A DNA stretch of 11,323 nucleotides from an uncultured Muribaculaceae bacterium. Lineage in GTDB: Bacteria > Bacteroidota > Bacteroidia > Bacteroidales > Muribaculaceae. The first letter of the stretch is position 1; each line of letters opens with the position of its first letter. Under the pieces are notes generated by a model. It was not told where the DNA came from. It did no database searches and saw only the letters and a program-made list of their open reading frames with translations. Shown piece after piece: positions 1-10,444 of this stretch. The position numbers were made by a program, and so were the translations under genes. The stretch spans positions 1 to 11,323 of the forward strand of contig CAJUIJ010000077.1 of NCBI GenBank assembly GCA_910586175.1, given 5' to 3'.

Positions 1-30
1 TCAACAAAATGATAGTATATAGTGGAATCC

Positions 31-69
31 GGATGGGCTGCGCGCGAGCGTGGCCCATCCTCTTGTTTT
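31..69 (+). terminator. strong intrinsic terminator of an upstream plus-strand unit
   Basis: Positions 31-43 pair with 48-60 in a 13-bp stem (two adjacent G-T wobbles at 39/52 and 40/51) closed by a GCGA tetraloop of the stable GNRA class. The plus strand then continues TCTTGTTTT (61-69). The minus strand has no T-tract on the other side, so the element works in the plus direction. It should end transcription of a gene beyond the left edge and so make pyk a separate unit with its own promoter. Confidence 0.85.
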
Positions 70-89
70 ACAAATGTTTATTATATTTG
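62..89 (+). promoter_or_regulatory. candidate pyk promoter (Bacteroidetes type)
   Basis: TATATTTG at 82-89 matches the Bacteroidetes -7 consensus TAnnTTTG exactly. The upstream element is weak: CTTG at 62-65 resembles the -33 TTTG, but the 16-bp spacing is shorter than the usual 19-21. It sits directly behind the upstream terminator, where a pyk promoter is expected, and would give a 5' untranslated leader of about 200 nt. Inference only. Confidence 0.35.
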
Positions 90-165
90 ACTTCGTATCG
101 CGCTTTGATTATGCAGGGGGGCTTGTTGACTCGCGGTGCTCGGGAGATGGTGCGCAACTTTATGC

Positions 166-177
166 TATAATATTTTG
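166..177 (+). promoter_or_regulatory. second, weaker pyk promoter candidate
   Basis: TATAATATTTTG contains a perfect TATAAT and an imperfect TAnnTTTG (the TA is one base out of register). No TTTG or TTGACA-like box lies at the right distance upstream. It is an alternative to the element at 82-89 and would give a leader of roughly 115 nt. It may simply be A/T-rich leader sequence. Confidence 0.2.
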
Positions 178-297
178 TTTTAAATTTAGTTATAAGTTAT
201 GGTGTTTTATTCAAAATGCACATTGATTGCTGTTGTTTTTTCATTGTCGCTAAATAAATCACTTACATATACCCCAAAATTCGGTCATCTTAAAGTC

Positions 298-1722
298 ATG
301 CAAAAATTCACTAAAATTGTCGCTACCGTTTCCGACAAACGTTGCGATGTAGAGTTTATAAAGGAGCTCGCTGCTGCGGGTGTCAATGTGGTGCGTATGA
401 ATTCGGCTCATCTTGATTATGAGGGATTCAGCAAAATCATCAGCAATGTCAGAGCTGCATCAGCTTCGCTTGCCGTAATGCTCGACACGAAGGGTCCGGA
501 GATTCGCACCACCGTGACTACCGATGGTGAGCCTATATCGTTCACTACCGGTCATGTGGTGCAAATCGTGGGTGATGCGGAGGGATTGACATCTCCCGAC
601 CGAATATGTGTCAATTATGCCAATATTGCACAGGTGTTGCGTGCCGGCGACCGCCTTCTCATAGATGATGGAGAGGTGGAGTTTGCAGTGACTTCGGTGA
701 GAAATGGCGTGGTGATGGCTGTTGCTGAGAATGATGGTATGCTCGGTTCGCGCAAGAGTGTGAACCTGCCGGGCGTAAGTATTGATTTGCCTGCCGTGAC
801 CGAACGCGACCGCCGCAACATAGGTTTCGGAGTGAAGCTTGGCGTTGATTTCATCGCGCATTCGTTTGTGCGTTCTGCTGCCGATGTCAAGGAGGTGCAG
901 GATATTCTTGACAGCCTAGGGGCCGATACAAAGATTATATCTAAGATTGAGAATCAGGAAGGTATTGATAATTTCGATGAAATTTTGTCGGCATCTTACG
1001 GCATCATGGTAGCGCGTGGCGACCTTGGCATCGAGGTTGCGGCAGAACGCATACCCGGAATACAGGCTATGATGATACATAAGTGCATCACTGCCCACAA
1101 GCCTGTGATTGTAGCCACTCAGATGCTTCACACCATGATTGAGCATCCGCGTCCCACACGTGCTGAGATTTCTGATGTAGCCAATGCGGTGTATCAGCGT
1201 GCCGACGCGATGATGCTTTCGGGCGAGACTGCATATGGCAAATATCCGATAGAGGCCGTGCGCACGATGACCAACGTTGCGAGGGAGGTTGAGTCATCTC
1301 TTCGTGAGAAGATGGATGTGCCGCCGCTTGTGGATCGTGACATCACTTCGTTTTTGGCTCATGAGGCTGTAATGTCGGAAAATAAGGTTAACACCAAGGC
1401 GATATTCACCGACGCTTATCGCGGGGTATCGGCGCGATTCATCGCATCGTTCAGAGGAAGCAACCCTACTTTTGCCATATGCCACAACCACGGAGTGATG
1501 CGGTGGCTGGCATTGAGCTACGGTGTGACTGCATACCTATATGGTGAAAACGGCAATTTCCGTCCCGGACATTCTGTTGAGGCAGTGAGACGCATAGTGG
1601 CAGACGGTCACCTTGGCATGAACGACCGCATAGCCTATCTGACCGGCAACAGCAGCGGTGCCCGCGCCTTGGAGATACTTACCCCTGCCGAGATACTTGA
1701 AGAGGGTAACGGTGAACTTTGA
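298..1722 (+). CDS. pyk: pyruvate kinase
   Basis: Cytosolic glycolytic enzyme that transfers phosphate from phosphoenolpyruvate to ADP, giving pyruvate and ATP. The 474-residue protein is a normal length. Visible motifs: the R33-x-N35-S36-x-H38 ATP/substrate loop; DTKGPEIR at 63-70, whose Glu68 matches the glutamate of K+-dependent pyruvate kinases (K+-independent ones have Lys); DDG at 123-125, inside the B domain of about 70-160; catalytic Lys216 in SKIEN; the metal-binding stretch MVARGDLG at 237-244, with Glu218 and Asp242; the signature around ATQML...PRPTRAEISDVANAV at 273-298; and MLSGETA at 306-312. Residues from about 355 form the C-terminal regulatory domain. The start at 298 is chosen because family members begin with this MxKxTKIVA-like strand. 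An in-frame ATG at 199 would add 33 unrelated, partly hydrophobic residues. No Shine-Dalgarno is visible, which is common in Bacteroidetes. The gene is flanked by terminators and is probably monocistronic, converging on rpoC. Confidence 0.96.
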   Translation: MQKFTKIVATVSDKRCDVEFIKELAAAGVNVVRMNSAHLDYEGFSKIISNVRAASASLAVMLDTKGPEIRTTVTTDGEPISFTTGHVVQIVGDAEGLTSPDRICVNYANIAQVLRAGDRLLIDDGEVEFAVTSVRNGVVMAVAENDGMLGSRKSVNLPGVSIDLPAVTERDRRNIGFGVKLGVDFIAHSFVRSAADVKEVQDILDSLGADTKIISKIENQEGIDNFDEILSASYGIMVARGDLGIEVAAERIPGIQAMMIHKCITAHKPVIVATQMLHTMIEHPRPTRAEISDVANAVYQRADAMMLSGETAYGKYPIEAVRTMTNVAREVESSLREKMDVPPLVDRDITSFLAHEAVMSENKVNTKAIFTDAYRGVSARFIASFRGSNPTFAICHNHGVMRWLALSYGVTAYLYGENGNFRPGHSVEAVRRIVADGHLGMNDRIAYLTGNSSGARALEILTPAEILEEGNGEL

Positions 1723-1747
1723 AGTAGCAAAACTTTAGACTAGTCAC

Positions 1748-1786
1748 AAAAAAGGACTGGAAGATTTTCACTTCCAGTCCTTTTTT
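1748..1786. terminator. bidirectional terminator between pyk and rpoC
   Basis: Positions 1748-1763 pair perfectly with 1771-1786 (16 bp, with a 10-bp mixed core and six A-T pairs at the base) around a 7-nt loop. Each strand ends in six T after the core: on the plus strand it continues ATTTATTT, on the minus strand GTGA. It lies 25 bp after the pyk stop and 33 bp after the rpoC stop, so it can end both converging transcripts. Confidence 0.92.
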
Positions 1787-1797
1787 ATTTATTTCAG

Positions 1798-1816
1798 GCG
1801 ATTGGAAATCGCTTTT
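1798..1816 (+). terminator. small second hairpin next to the bidirectional terminator
   Basis: GCGATT (1798-1803) pairs with AATCGC (1807-1812) around a 3-nt loop and is followed on the plus strand by TTTT (1813-1816), then CCTTTATTT. It could be a backup terminator for pyk. On the minus strand it forms a short hairpin a few bases after the rpoC stop and could protect the rpoC mRNA 3' end. The short stem and tight loop make it weaker than its neighbour. Confidence 0.4.
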
Positions 1817-1819
1817 CCT

Positions 1820-4800
1820 TTATTTGTTTATTTCTGCTACCTCTACGTCGATTATATCTTCGGGGTTGTCGGTGAGCTGAAGGGCCGCGAGTTCCTCCTT
1901 GTTGGCCACGACGAGCTTCTGATATTCGCGCAGACCGGTACCGGCAGGAATCAGGTGACCGCAAATCACGTTCTCCTTCATGCCCTCGAGTGAGTCAGAC
2001 TTGCCGTTGATGGCTGCCTCGTTGAGTACCTTGGTGGTTTCCTGGAACGATGCTGCCGACATGAAGCTTGAAGTCTGCAACGCAGCGCGGGTAATACCCT
2101 GGAGAATCTGACGTGAAGTTGCAGGAATAGCATCACGCACGGTCATAATCTTCATGTCCTTACGCTTCAGGGCGGAGTTCTCATCGCGAAGCTTACGCTG
2201 AGTGATAATCATACCGGCACGATAGTTTGTGCTGTCGCCGGCATCGGTGATATACTTCTTGCCCCAGATGTTATCGTTCTCCTCCATGAAGTCGCGCTTG
2301 TCAACAACCTGCTGCTCGAGGAAACGGGTGTCGCCCGGATCGATGATATTGACCTTGCGCATCATCTGACGCACAATCACCTCGAAGTGCTTGTCGTTGA
2401 TCTTCACACCCTGCATGCGGTAGACATCCTGCACCTCATTCACGATATACTCCTGCACTGCAGTCGGACCCATGATGTTGAGGATATCCTCGGGAGTGAT
2501 GGCACCGTCAGAGAGCGGAGTGCCGGCACGCACATAGTCGTTTTCCTGCACAAGTATCTGCTTCGAAAGAGGCACGAGATATTGCTTCTGCTGGCCGAGC
2601 TTGCTGGTTACGAAAATCTCACGATTACCACGTTTCAGCTTACCGATGGTAACTTCACCGTCGATTTCAGACACCACAGCCGGGTTGGACGGGTTGCGGG
2701 CCTCAAAGAGTTCAGTGACACGGGGAAGACCACCGGTGATGTCACCTGCACTGTTGCTTGCGCGTGGTATCTTCACGAACACCTCACCCGGTGTTAGCCT
2801 GTGACCCTCGTCGATAAGAAGATGTGCACCCACAGGGAGAGTGTATGTGCGGATCACCTCGCCATTGTTGTCGATGAGCTGTGCCGACGGCACTTTGAGC
2901 TTATCTTTAGACTCGATGATAATCTTCTCACGCAGGTTGGTACCCTCCTCGCTCTCCACACGATAGGTGATACCCTCTTCCACATTCTCGAACTTCACGG
3001 TACCACCTGCTTCCGCCACGATCACGGCGTTGAAGGGGTCCCATTCGCATATCATAGTGCCAGCCTCGACATTGGTGCCATCCTGACAATATAGGCGAGA
3101 ACCGTAAGGTATGTTGGCTGTAAGGAGCACTATACCGGACTTTGGCTCAACGATACGCATTTCAGCCATACGGCCCACCACGATATCCACGCCATCCTTA
3201 TCCTTGACAGTGCGGAGTTCGTCAATTTCGAGACGACCATCATGACGAGTTGTGACATCCTTCTTGGCAGCGACGTTACCTGCGACACCACCAACGTGGA
3301 ATGTACGGAGTGTAAGCTGCGTACCCGGTTCACCGATCGACTGAGCGGCGATGACACCAACAGCCTCACCCTTCTGCACCATGCGGTGGTTAGAGAGGTT
3401 ACGGCCATAGCACTTGGCGCATACACCCTTCTTGGACTCACAGGTGAGCACCGAACGAATCTCCACTGACTCAATAGGCGACTTCTCGATACGCTCAGCA
3501 GCAGCTTCGGTGATTTCCTCACCTGCATGCACGATTATATCATCAGGATTATAAGGATCGACCACATCATGCACCGACACACGACCGAGTATACGCTCTG
3601 ACAAAGAAGCCACAACCTCCTCATTATTCTTAATCTCAGTGCAAACGAGACCACGCAGTGTGCCACAATCTTCCTCATTGATAATCACATCGTGAGCCAC
3701 GTCTACAAGACGACGTGTAAGATAACCTGCGTCGGCAGTCTTAAGAGCGGTATCGGCAAGACCCTTACGAGCACCGTGAGTAGAGATAAAGTACTCAAGC
3801 ACCGACAGACCCTCCTTGAAGTTTGCCAAGATAGGGTTCTCGATAATCTGACCACCCTCTGCACCGGCTTTCTGCGGTTTGGCCATAAGACCACGCATAC
3901 CGGAGAGCTGACGAATCTGGTCTTTAGAACCACGGGCACCCGAGTCAAGCATCATGTATACAGAGTTGAAGCCCTGCTGGTCTTCCTGCATCTGCTTCAT
4001 AAGCGTTGAAGCGAGACGGTCGTTGACATGTGTCCAGATATCAATGACCTGGTTGTAACGGTCGTTGGGTGTGATCATACCCATCTGGTAGTTCATCATC
4101 ACCTCCTCAACCTGAGCATGACCTTCAGCCACATATTCAGCTTTCTCCTTCGGGATAATGACGTCTCCAAGGTTGAAGCTCAGACCGCCACGGAATGCCA
4201 TCTTGTAACCGAGGTTCTTGATATCGTCGAGGAACTGTGCAGAACGAGTCACACCGCAAGCCTTGATAACGCTGCTGATGATGCCACGCAATGACTTCTT
4301 GGATATAATCTCATTGACATATCCGATTTCCTTAGGCACAAACTGATTGAAGAGCACACGTCCTACTGAAGTGTCCTTAAGGAGTTTCTTGACCGGCTTG
4401 CCATCTTCCATGTCGTCAACGAGGATTGTGACAGGAGCATGAAGAGTGACACGACCTTCATTATATGCAATCTCAGCCTCTTCAGGACCATAGAACACAG
4501 TGCCTTCACCCTTGTCGCCCTTGCGGAGCTTGGTGATATAGTAAAGACCGAGCACCATATCCTGCGACGGCACGGTGATAGGTGCGCCGTTGGCAGGGTT
4601 GAGGATGTTGTGAGCACCAAGCATGAGCATCTGAGCCTCAAGAATAGCCTCATTGCTGAGCGGGAGGTGGACAGCCATCTGGTCTCCGTCGAAGTCGGCA
4701 TTGAATGCAGTACAAGCGAGCGGGTGCAACTGGATGGCCTTACCCTCAATCATGCGGGGCTGGAAGGCCTGAATACCGAGACGGTGCAGTGTCGGAGCAC

Positions 4801-6133
4801 GGTTGAGCAACACAGGGTGACCCTTCATTACATGCTCGAGAATATCCCACACCACAGACTCCTTACGGTCTACAATCTTCTTTGCGCTCTTCACAGTCTT
4901 CACAATGCCGCGCTCTATGAGCTTGCGGATGATGAAAGGCTTATAGAGCTCGGCAGCCATCAGCTTGGGGATACCGCACTCATGCATCTTGAGCTCAGGG
5001 CCAACGACAATCACAGAACGTGCAGAATAGTCCACACGCTTACCGAGAAGGTTCTGACGGAAACGACCCTGCTTACCCTTGAGCGAGTCAGAGAGTGACT
5101 TAAGCGGACGGTTCACATCGCTCTTCACGGCAGAAGACTTGCGACTGTTGTCGAGCAGCGAGTCAACGGCCTCCTGAAGAAGACGCTTCTCATTGCGGAG
5201 AATCACCTCGGGAGCCTGAATCTCGATGAGGCGTTTAAGACGGTTATTACGTATAATGACACGACGATAGAGGTCGTTGAGGTCGGAAGTAGCGAAGCGG
5301 CCACCATCGAGAGGCACGAGAGGACGAAGTTCAGGCGGAATTACCGGCACTGCACGGAGCACCATCCATTCAGGCTTGTTCTTACCGGCAGATGCGATAA
5401 ACGAGTTGACCACCTGAAGGCGTTTCAGAGCCTCAGTCTTGCGCTGCTGCGAACCATCATTGTTGGCACGCTCGCGAAGCTCAGCCGCGAGGGCCACGAG
5501 GTCGATATCCTTAAGAAGGTCATAAATCGACTCAGCACCCATCTTGGCAATAAACTTGTTGGGGTCGGAATCATCGAGCATATCATTGCCCTCGGGCAGT
5601 GACTCAACAATCTTGAGATATTGCTCCTCACTGAGAAGCTCAAGCCTCTCAAGCTGGCGGGCAGGCTTGCCCGGCTCCACTTCAAACTCCATGTCGGTGG
5701 GGTTAATCACCACATAGCGTTCGTAATAGATTATATCTTCCAACTTCTTCGAGGGAATGCCGAGCAGGTAGCCTATCTTATTGGGCAAAGAGCGGAAGTA
5801 CCAGATATGCGCCACCGGCACAACGAGCTCGATATGGCCCATGCGCTCACGGCGCACCTTCTTCTCAGTCACCTCCACGCCACAGCGGTCGCAGACGATG
5901 CCCTTATAACGGATGCGCTTATACTTGCCGCAATGACACTCATAGTCTTTGACGGGTCCGAAGATTTTCTCGCAGAAAAGACCGTCACGTTCCGGCTTGT
6001 AAGTACGGTAGTTAATGGTCTCAGGCTTGAGCACCTCGCCACTTGACTTCTCCTTGATTTCTTCGGGCGAAGCGAGGCCGATGGTAATCTTCGTGAAATT
6101 GCTTTTAATCTTATTATCTCTTCTAAAAGCCAT
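1820..6133 (-). CDS. rpoC: DNA-directed RNA polymerase subunit beta'
   Basis: Largest catalytic subunit of RNA polymerase, carrying the active-site magnesium and most of the DNA and RNA channels. The 1437-residue protein is close to E. coli (1407) and typical of Bacteroidetes. In order: an N-terminal zinc site with Cys66, Cys68, Cys81 and Cys84; the lid, rudder and clamp-helix region at about 240-380; the catalytic loop NADFDGD with Asp480, Asp482 and Asp484; a second zinc site with Cys823, Cys898, Cys905 and Cys908; the bridge helix at about 775-810; and the trigger loop around 925-950 (QSIGEPGTQL then TFHVGG). About 185 residues then separate it from the conserved GGLPRVTELFEAR at 1134-1146, the position where E. 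coli has its SI3 insertion of barrel-sandwich hybrid folds. The ATG start is supported by an AAGGAG seven bases upstream and by the family-like N-terminus. It is the last gene of the operon, 79 bp after rpoB. No frameshift or lost motif is seen. Confidence 0.98.
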   Translation of the reverse strand: MAFRRDNKIKSNFTKITIGLASPEEIKEKSSGEVLKPETINYRTYKPERDGLFCEKIFGPVKDYECHCGKYKRIRYKGIVCDRCGVEVTEKKVRRERMGHIELVVPVAHIWYFRSLPNKIGYLLGIPSKKLEDIIYYERYVVINPTDMEFEVEPGKPARQLERLELLSEEQYLKIVESLPEGNDMLDDSDPNKFIAKMGAESIYDLLKDIDLVALAAELRERANNDGSQQRKTEALKRLQVVNSFIASAGKNKPEWMVLRAVPVIPPELRPLVPLDGGRFATSDLNDLYRRVIIRNNRLKRLIEIQAPEVILRNEKRLLQEAVDSLLDNSRKSSAVKSDVNRPLKSLSDSLKGKQGRFRQNLLGKRVDYSARSVIVVGPELKMHECGIPKLMAAELYKPFIIRKLIERGIVKTVKSAKKIVDRKESVVWDILEHVMKGHPVLLNRAPTLHRLGIQAFQPRMIEGKAIQLHPLACTAFNADFDGDQMAVHLPLSNEAILEAQMLMLGAHNILNPANGAPITVPSQDMVLGLYYITKLRKGDKGEGTVFYGPEEAEIAYNEGRVTLHAPVTILVDDMEDGKPVKKLLKDTSVGRVLFNQFVPKEIGYVNEIISKKSLRGIISSVIKACGVTRSAQFLDDIKNLGYKMAFRGGLSFNLGDVIIPKEKAEYVAEGHAQVEEVMMNYQMGMITPNDRYNQVIDIWTHVNDRLASTLMKQMQEDQQGFNSVYMMLDSGARGSKDQIRQLSGMRGLMAKPQKAGAEGGQIIENPILANFKEGLSVLEYFISTHGARKGLADTALKTADAGYLTRRLVDVAHDVIINEEDCGTLRGLVCTEIKNNEEVVASLSERILGRVSVHDVVDPYNPDDIIVHAGEEITEAAAERIEKSPIESVEIRSVLTCESKKGVCAKCYGRNLSNHRMVQKGEAVGVIAAQSIGEPGTQLTLRTFHVGGVAGNVAAKKDVTTRHDGRLEIDELRTVKDKDGVDIVVGRMAEMRIVEPKSGIVLLTANIPYGSRLYCQDGTNVEAGTMICEWDPFNAVIVAEAGGTVKFENVEEGITYRVESEEGTNLREKIIIESKDKLKVPSAQLIDNNGEVIRTYTLPVGAHLLIDEGHRLTPGEVFVKIPRASNSAGDITGGLPRVTELFEARNPSNPAVVSEIDGEVTIGKLKRGNREIFVTSKLGQQKQYLVPLSKQILVQENDYVRAGTPLSDGAITPEDILNIMGPTAVQEYIVNEVQDVYRMQGVKINDKHFEVIVRQMMRKVNIIDPGDTRFLEQQVVDKRDFMEENDNIWGKKYITDAGDSTNYRAGMIITQRKLRDENSALKRKDMKIMTVRDAIPATSRQILQGITRAALQTSSFMSAASFQETTKVLNEAAINGKSDSLEGMKENVICGHLIPAGTGLREYQKLVVANKEELAALQLTDNPEDIIDVEVAEINK

Positions 6134-6140
6134 ATATATT

Positions 6141-6146
6141 CTCCTT
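6141..6146 (-). promoter_or_regulatory. Shine-Dalgarno site of rpoC
   Basis: On the minus strand AAGGAG lies seven bases before the rpoC ATG, an almost ideal match to the 16S anti-Shine-Dalgarno at standard spacing. It decides the rpoC start. The other starts in the window (pyk, rpoB, rplL) have A/T-rich leaders instead, as is usual in Bacteroidetes, so this site stands out. Confidence 0.7.
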
Positions 6147-6153
6147 GGTTGCT

Positions 6154-6190
6154 CCGCAGTCGCTTGGCCTCGCGACCAAGCGACATGCGG
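6154..6190 (-). other. rpoB-rpoC intercistronic hairpin without T-tract
   Basis: GTCGCTTGG (6159-6167) pairs perfectly with CCAAGCGAC (6176-6184) around an 8-nt loop. CCGCA (6154-6158) pairs with TGCGG (6186-6190) after one bulged base at 6185, giving 14 bp in total. No T-run follows on the minus strand, so it is not a standard terminator. It ends eight bases before the rpoC Shine-Dalgarno. Likely roles are mRNA processing or stabilisation, or keeping the rpoC ribosome site free of structure. This is inference. Confidence 0.7.
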
Positions 6191-6212
6191 AAGGATGATT
6201 TGCTAAATGTGA

Positions 6213-10028
<3,816 letters not shown>

Positions 10029-10153
10029 TTGATGTAATTTAAATTCTATGGGCCTACTTCGCAATTCCAAAAATGAGAGCTTTAACCCAAATGGTCGGAT
10101 GAACGTTATTAATACGCAACCGAGGGCAGTCACAAATCGGAAGGCCAAGGGAG

Positions 10154-10184
10154 CAAACACATAAATAGTGCCTAAAACAGCAAA
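10154..10184 (-). promoter_or_regulatory. candidate internal promoter for rpoB-rpoC
   Basis: On the minus strand TTTG (10184-10181) is followed after exactly 19 bp by TGTGTTTG (10161-10154). This matches the Bacteroidetes pattern TTTG-N19-21-TAnnTTTG with one mismatch (G for A). It would start RNA near 10147, about 120 nt before rpoB. An internal promoter would allow polymerase genes to be expressed when transcription stops at the hairpin behind rplL. Sequence match only. Confidence 0.4.
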
Positions 10185-10217
10185 TATTCATTAAAAAATG
10201 AAAAAAAGTTTCAGGCA
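10169..10217 (-). repeat. imperfect inverted repeat in the rpoB leader
   Basis: On the minus strand TGCCTGAAAC (10217-10208) faces GTTTTAGGCA (10178-10169), giving ten pairs of which one is G-U in the rpoB-sense RNA. The same position would be an A-C mismatch in the opposite RNA, which favours a structure in the operon transcript. The loop contains seven T and a small TCATT/AATGA hairpin. The first arm also overlaps TGCCT of a weaker alternative hairpin with AGGCA at 10228-10232. Confidence 0.45.
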
Positions 10218-10388
10218 AATCCCCACATGCCTATTCCATGAGACTATCGTCACATTCATGGGCCACCGGGGGGAAAAGAAGATGCCTCTGCACCTTCTAC
10301 GAGACGCAAACACCTCAAATACAGGCACAAGCGAATCTATCGAAGAGAGAATAAGAGTTGAAGAGAAGAGGAAAAAGAATAAACCCAC

Positions 10389-10423
10389 AAAAGGTTAAGA
10401 ACACAAAACAGTGTTCTTAACCT
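10389..10423 (-). terminator. probable attenuator after rplL
   Basis: On the minus strand positions 10423-10411 pair perfectly with 10404-10392 (13 bp, 6-nt loop). The last stem base begins a short TTTT (10392-10389), followed by GTGGG. The hairpin starts about 20 bases after the rplL stop. The stem is A/T-rich and the T-run is short, so incomplete termination is more likely than a full stop. In E. coli an attenuator in the same rplL-rpoB gap lets only a minority of transcripts reach rpoB; the same role is inferred here. Confidence 0.7.
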
Positions 10424-10444
10424 CTATAGTGGGTAAGGGATATC

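Larger units (their letters stand above)
1..297. other. gene-free region upstream of pyk
   Basis: No convincing gene is visible here. The first 30 bases could carry the very end of a plus-strand gene lying off the left edge (stop codons occur at 10-12 and 20-22 in two frames), but too little remains to identify it. The region then holds a strong hairpin terminator (31-69), two possible promoter elements and an A/T-rich stretch leading to pyk. A six-G run lies around 115-120, with no function I can assign. There is no tRNA, no recognisable riboswitch and no strong Shine-Dalgarno in front of pyk. Confidence 0.6.
10029..10444 (-). other. rplL-rpoB intergenic leader
   Basis: These 416 bp hold no gene I can support. 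Read in the operon direction they contain a terminator-like hairpin right after rplL, a purine/pyrimidine-biased stretch (about 10320-10385), a weak short hairpin followed by seven T (10201-10232), an imperfect inverted repeat (10169-10217), a promoter-like pair of boxes (10154-10184) and an A/T-rich approach to the rpoB ATG. Short open frames on both strands (65-66 codons) resemble no protein I know. The length and the cluster of signals suggest that rpoB-rpoC output is set here separately from rplJ-rplL. Confidence 0.6.

Noticed and set aside
111..158. Possible tRNA- or riboswitch-like fold in the G-rich part of the pyk leader
   Set aside because: Only short imperfect pairings are present, with no cloverleaf, T-loop sequence or known aptamer core.
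199..297. In-frame upstream ATG giving pyruvate kinase a 33-residue, partly hydrophobic extension
   Set aside because: The family begins at the strand encoded from 298, pyruvate kinase is cytosolic, and the extension resembles no known part of it. The open frame is most likely chance in an A/T-rich leader.
4439..5098. 219-codon plus-strand frame opposite rpoC
   Set aside because: Same reason: an antisense shadow of a long, codon-biased, highly conserved gene.
10029..10160. 44-codon upstream extension of rpoB in the same frame
   Set aside because: It is absent from family members as I know them, which begin near MSxNT...RVNFAS. It also overlaps the candidate promoter boxes.
10191..10388. Minus-strand frame of 65 codons in the rplL-rpoB gap, hydrophobic at both ends
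   Set aside because: No family resemblance and no Shine-Dalgarno. Its phenylalanine- and leucine-rich content follows from the pyrimidine-rich strand.
10198..10398. Plus-strand frame of 66 codons (basic, begins MKKSF) in the rplL-rpoB gap
   Set aside because: It runs antisense to the operon transcript, has no recognisable motif, no ribosome site and no plus-strand terminator, and ends inside the attenuator stem. A real small protein is not excluded but has no support.
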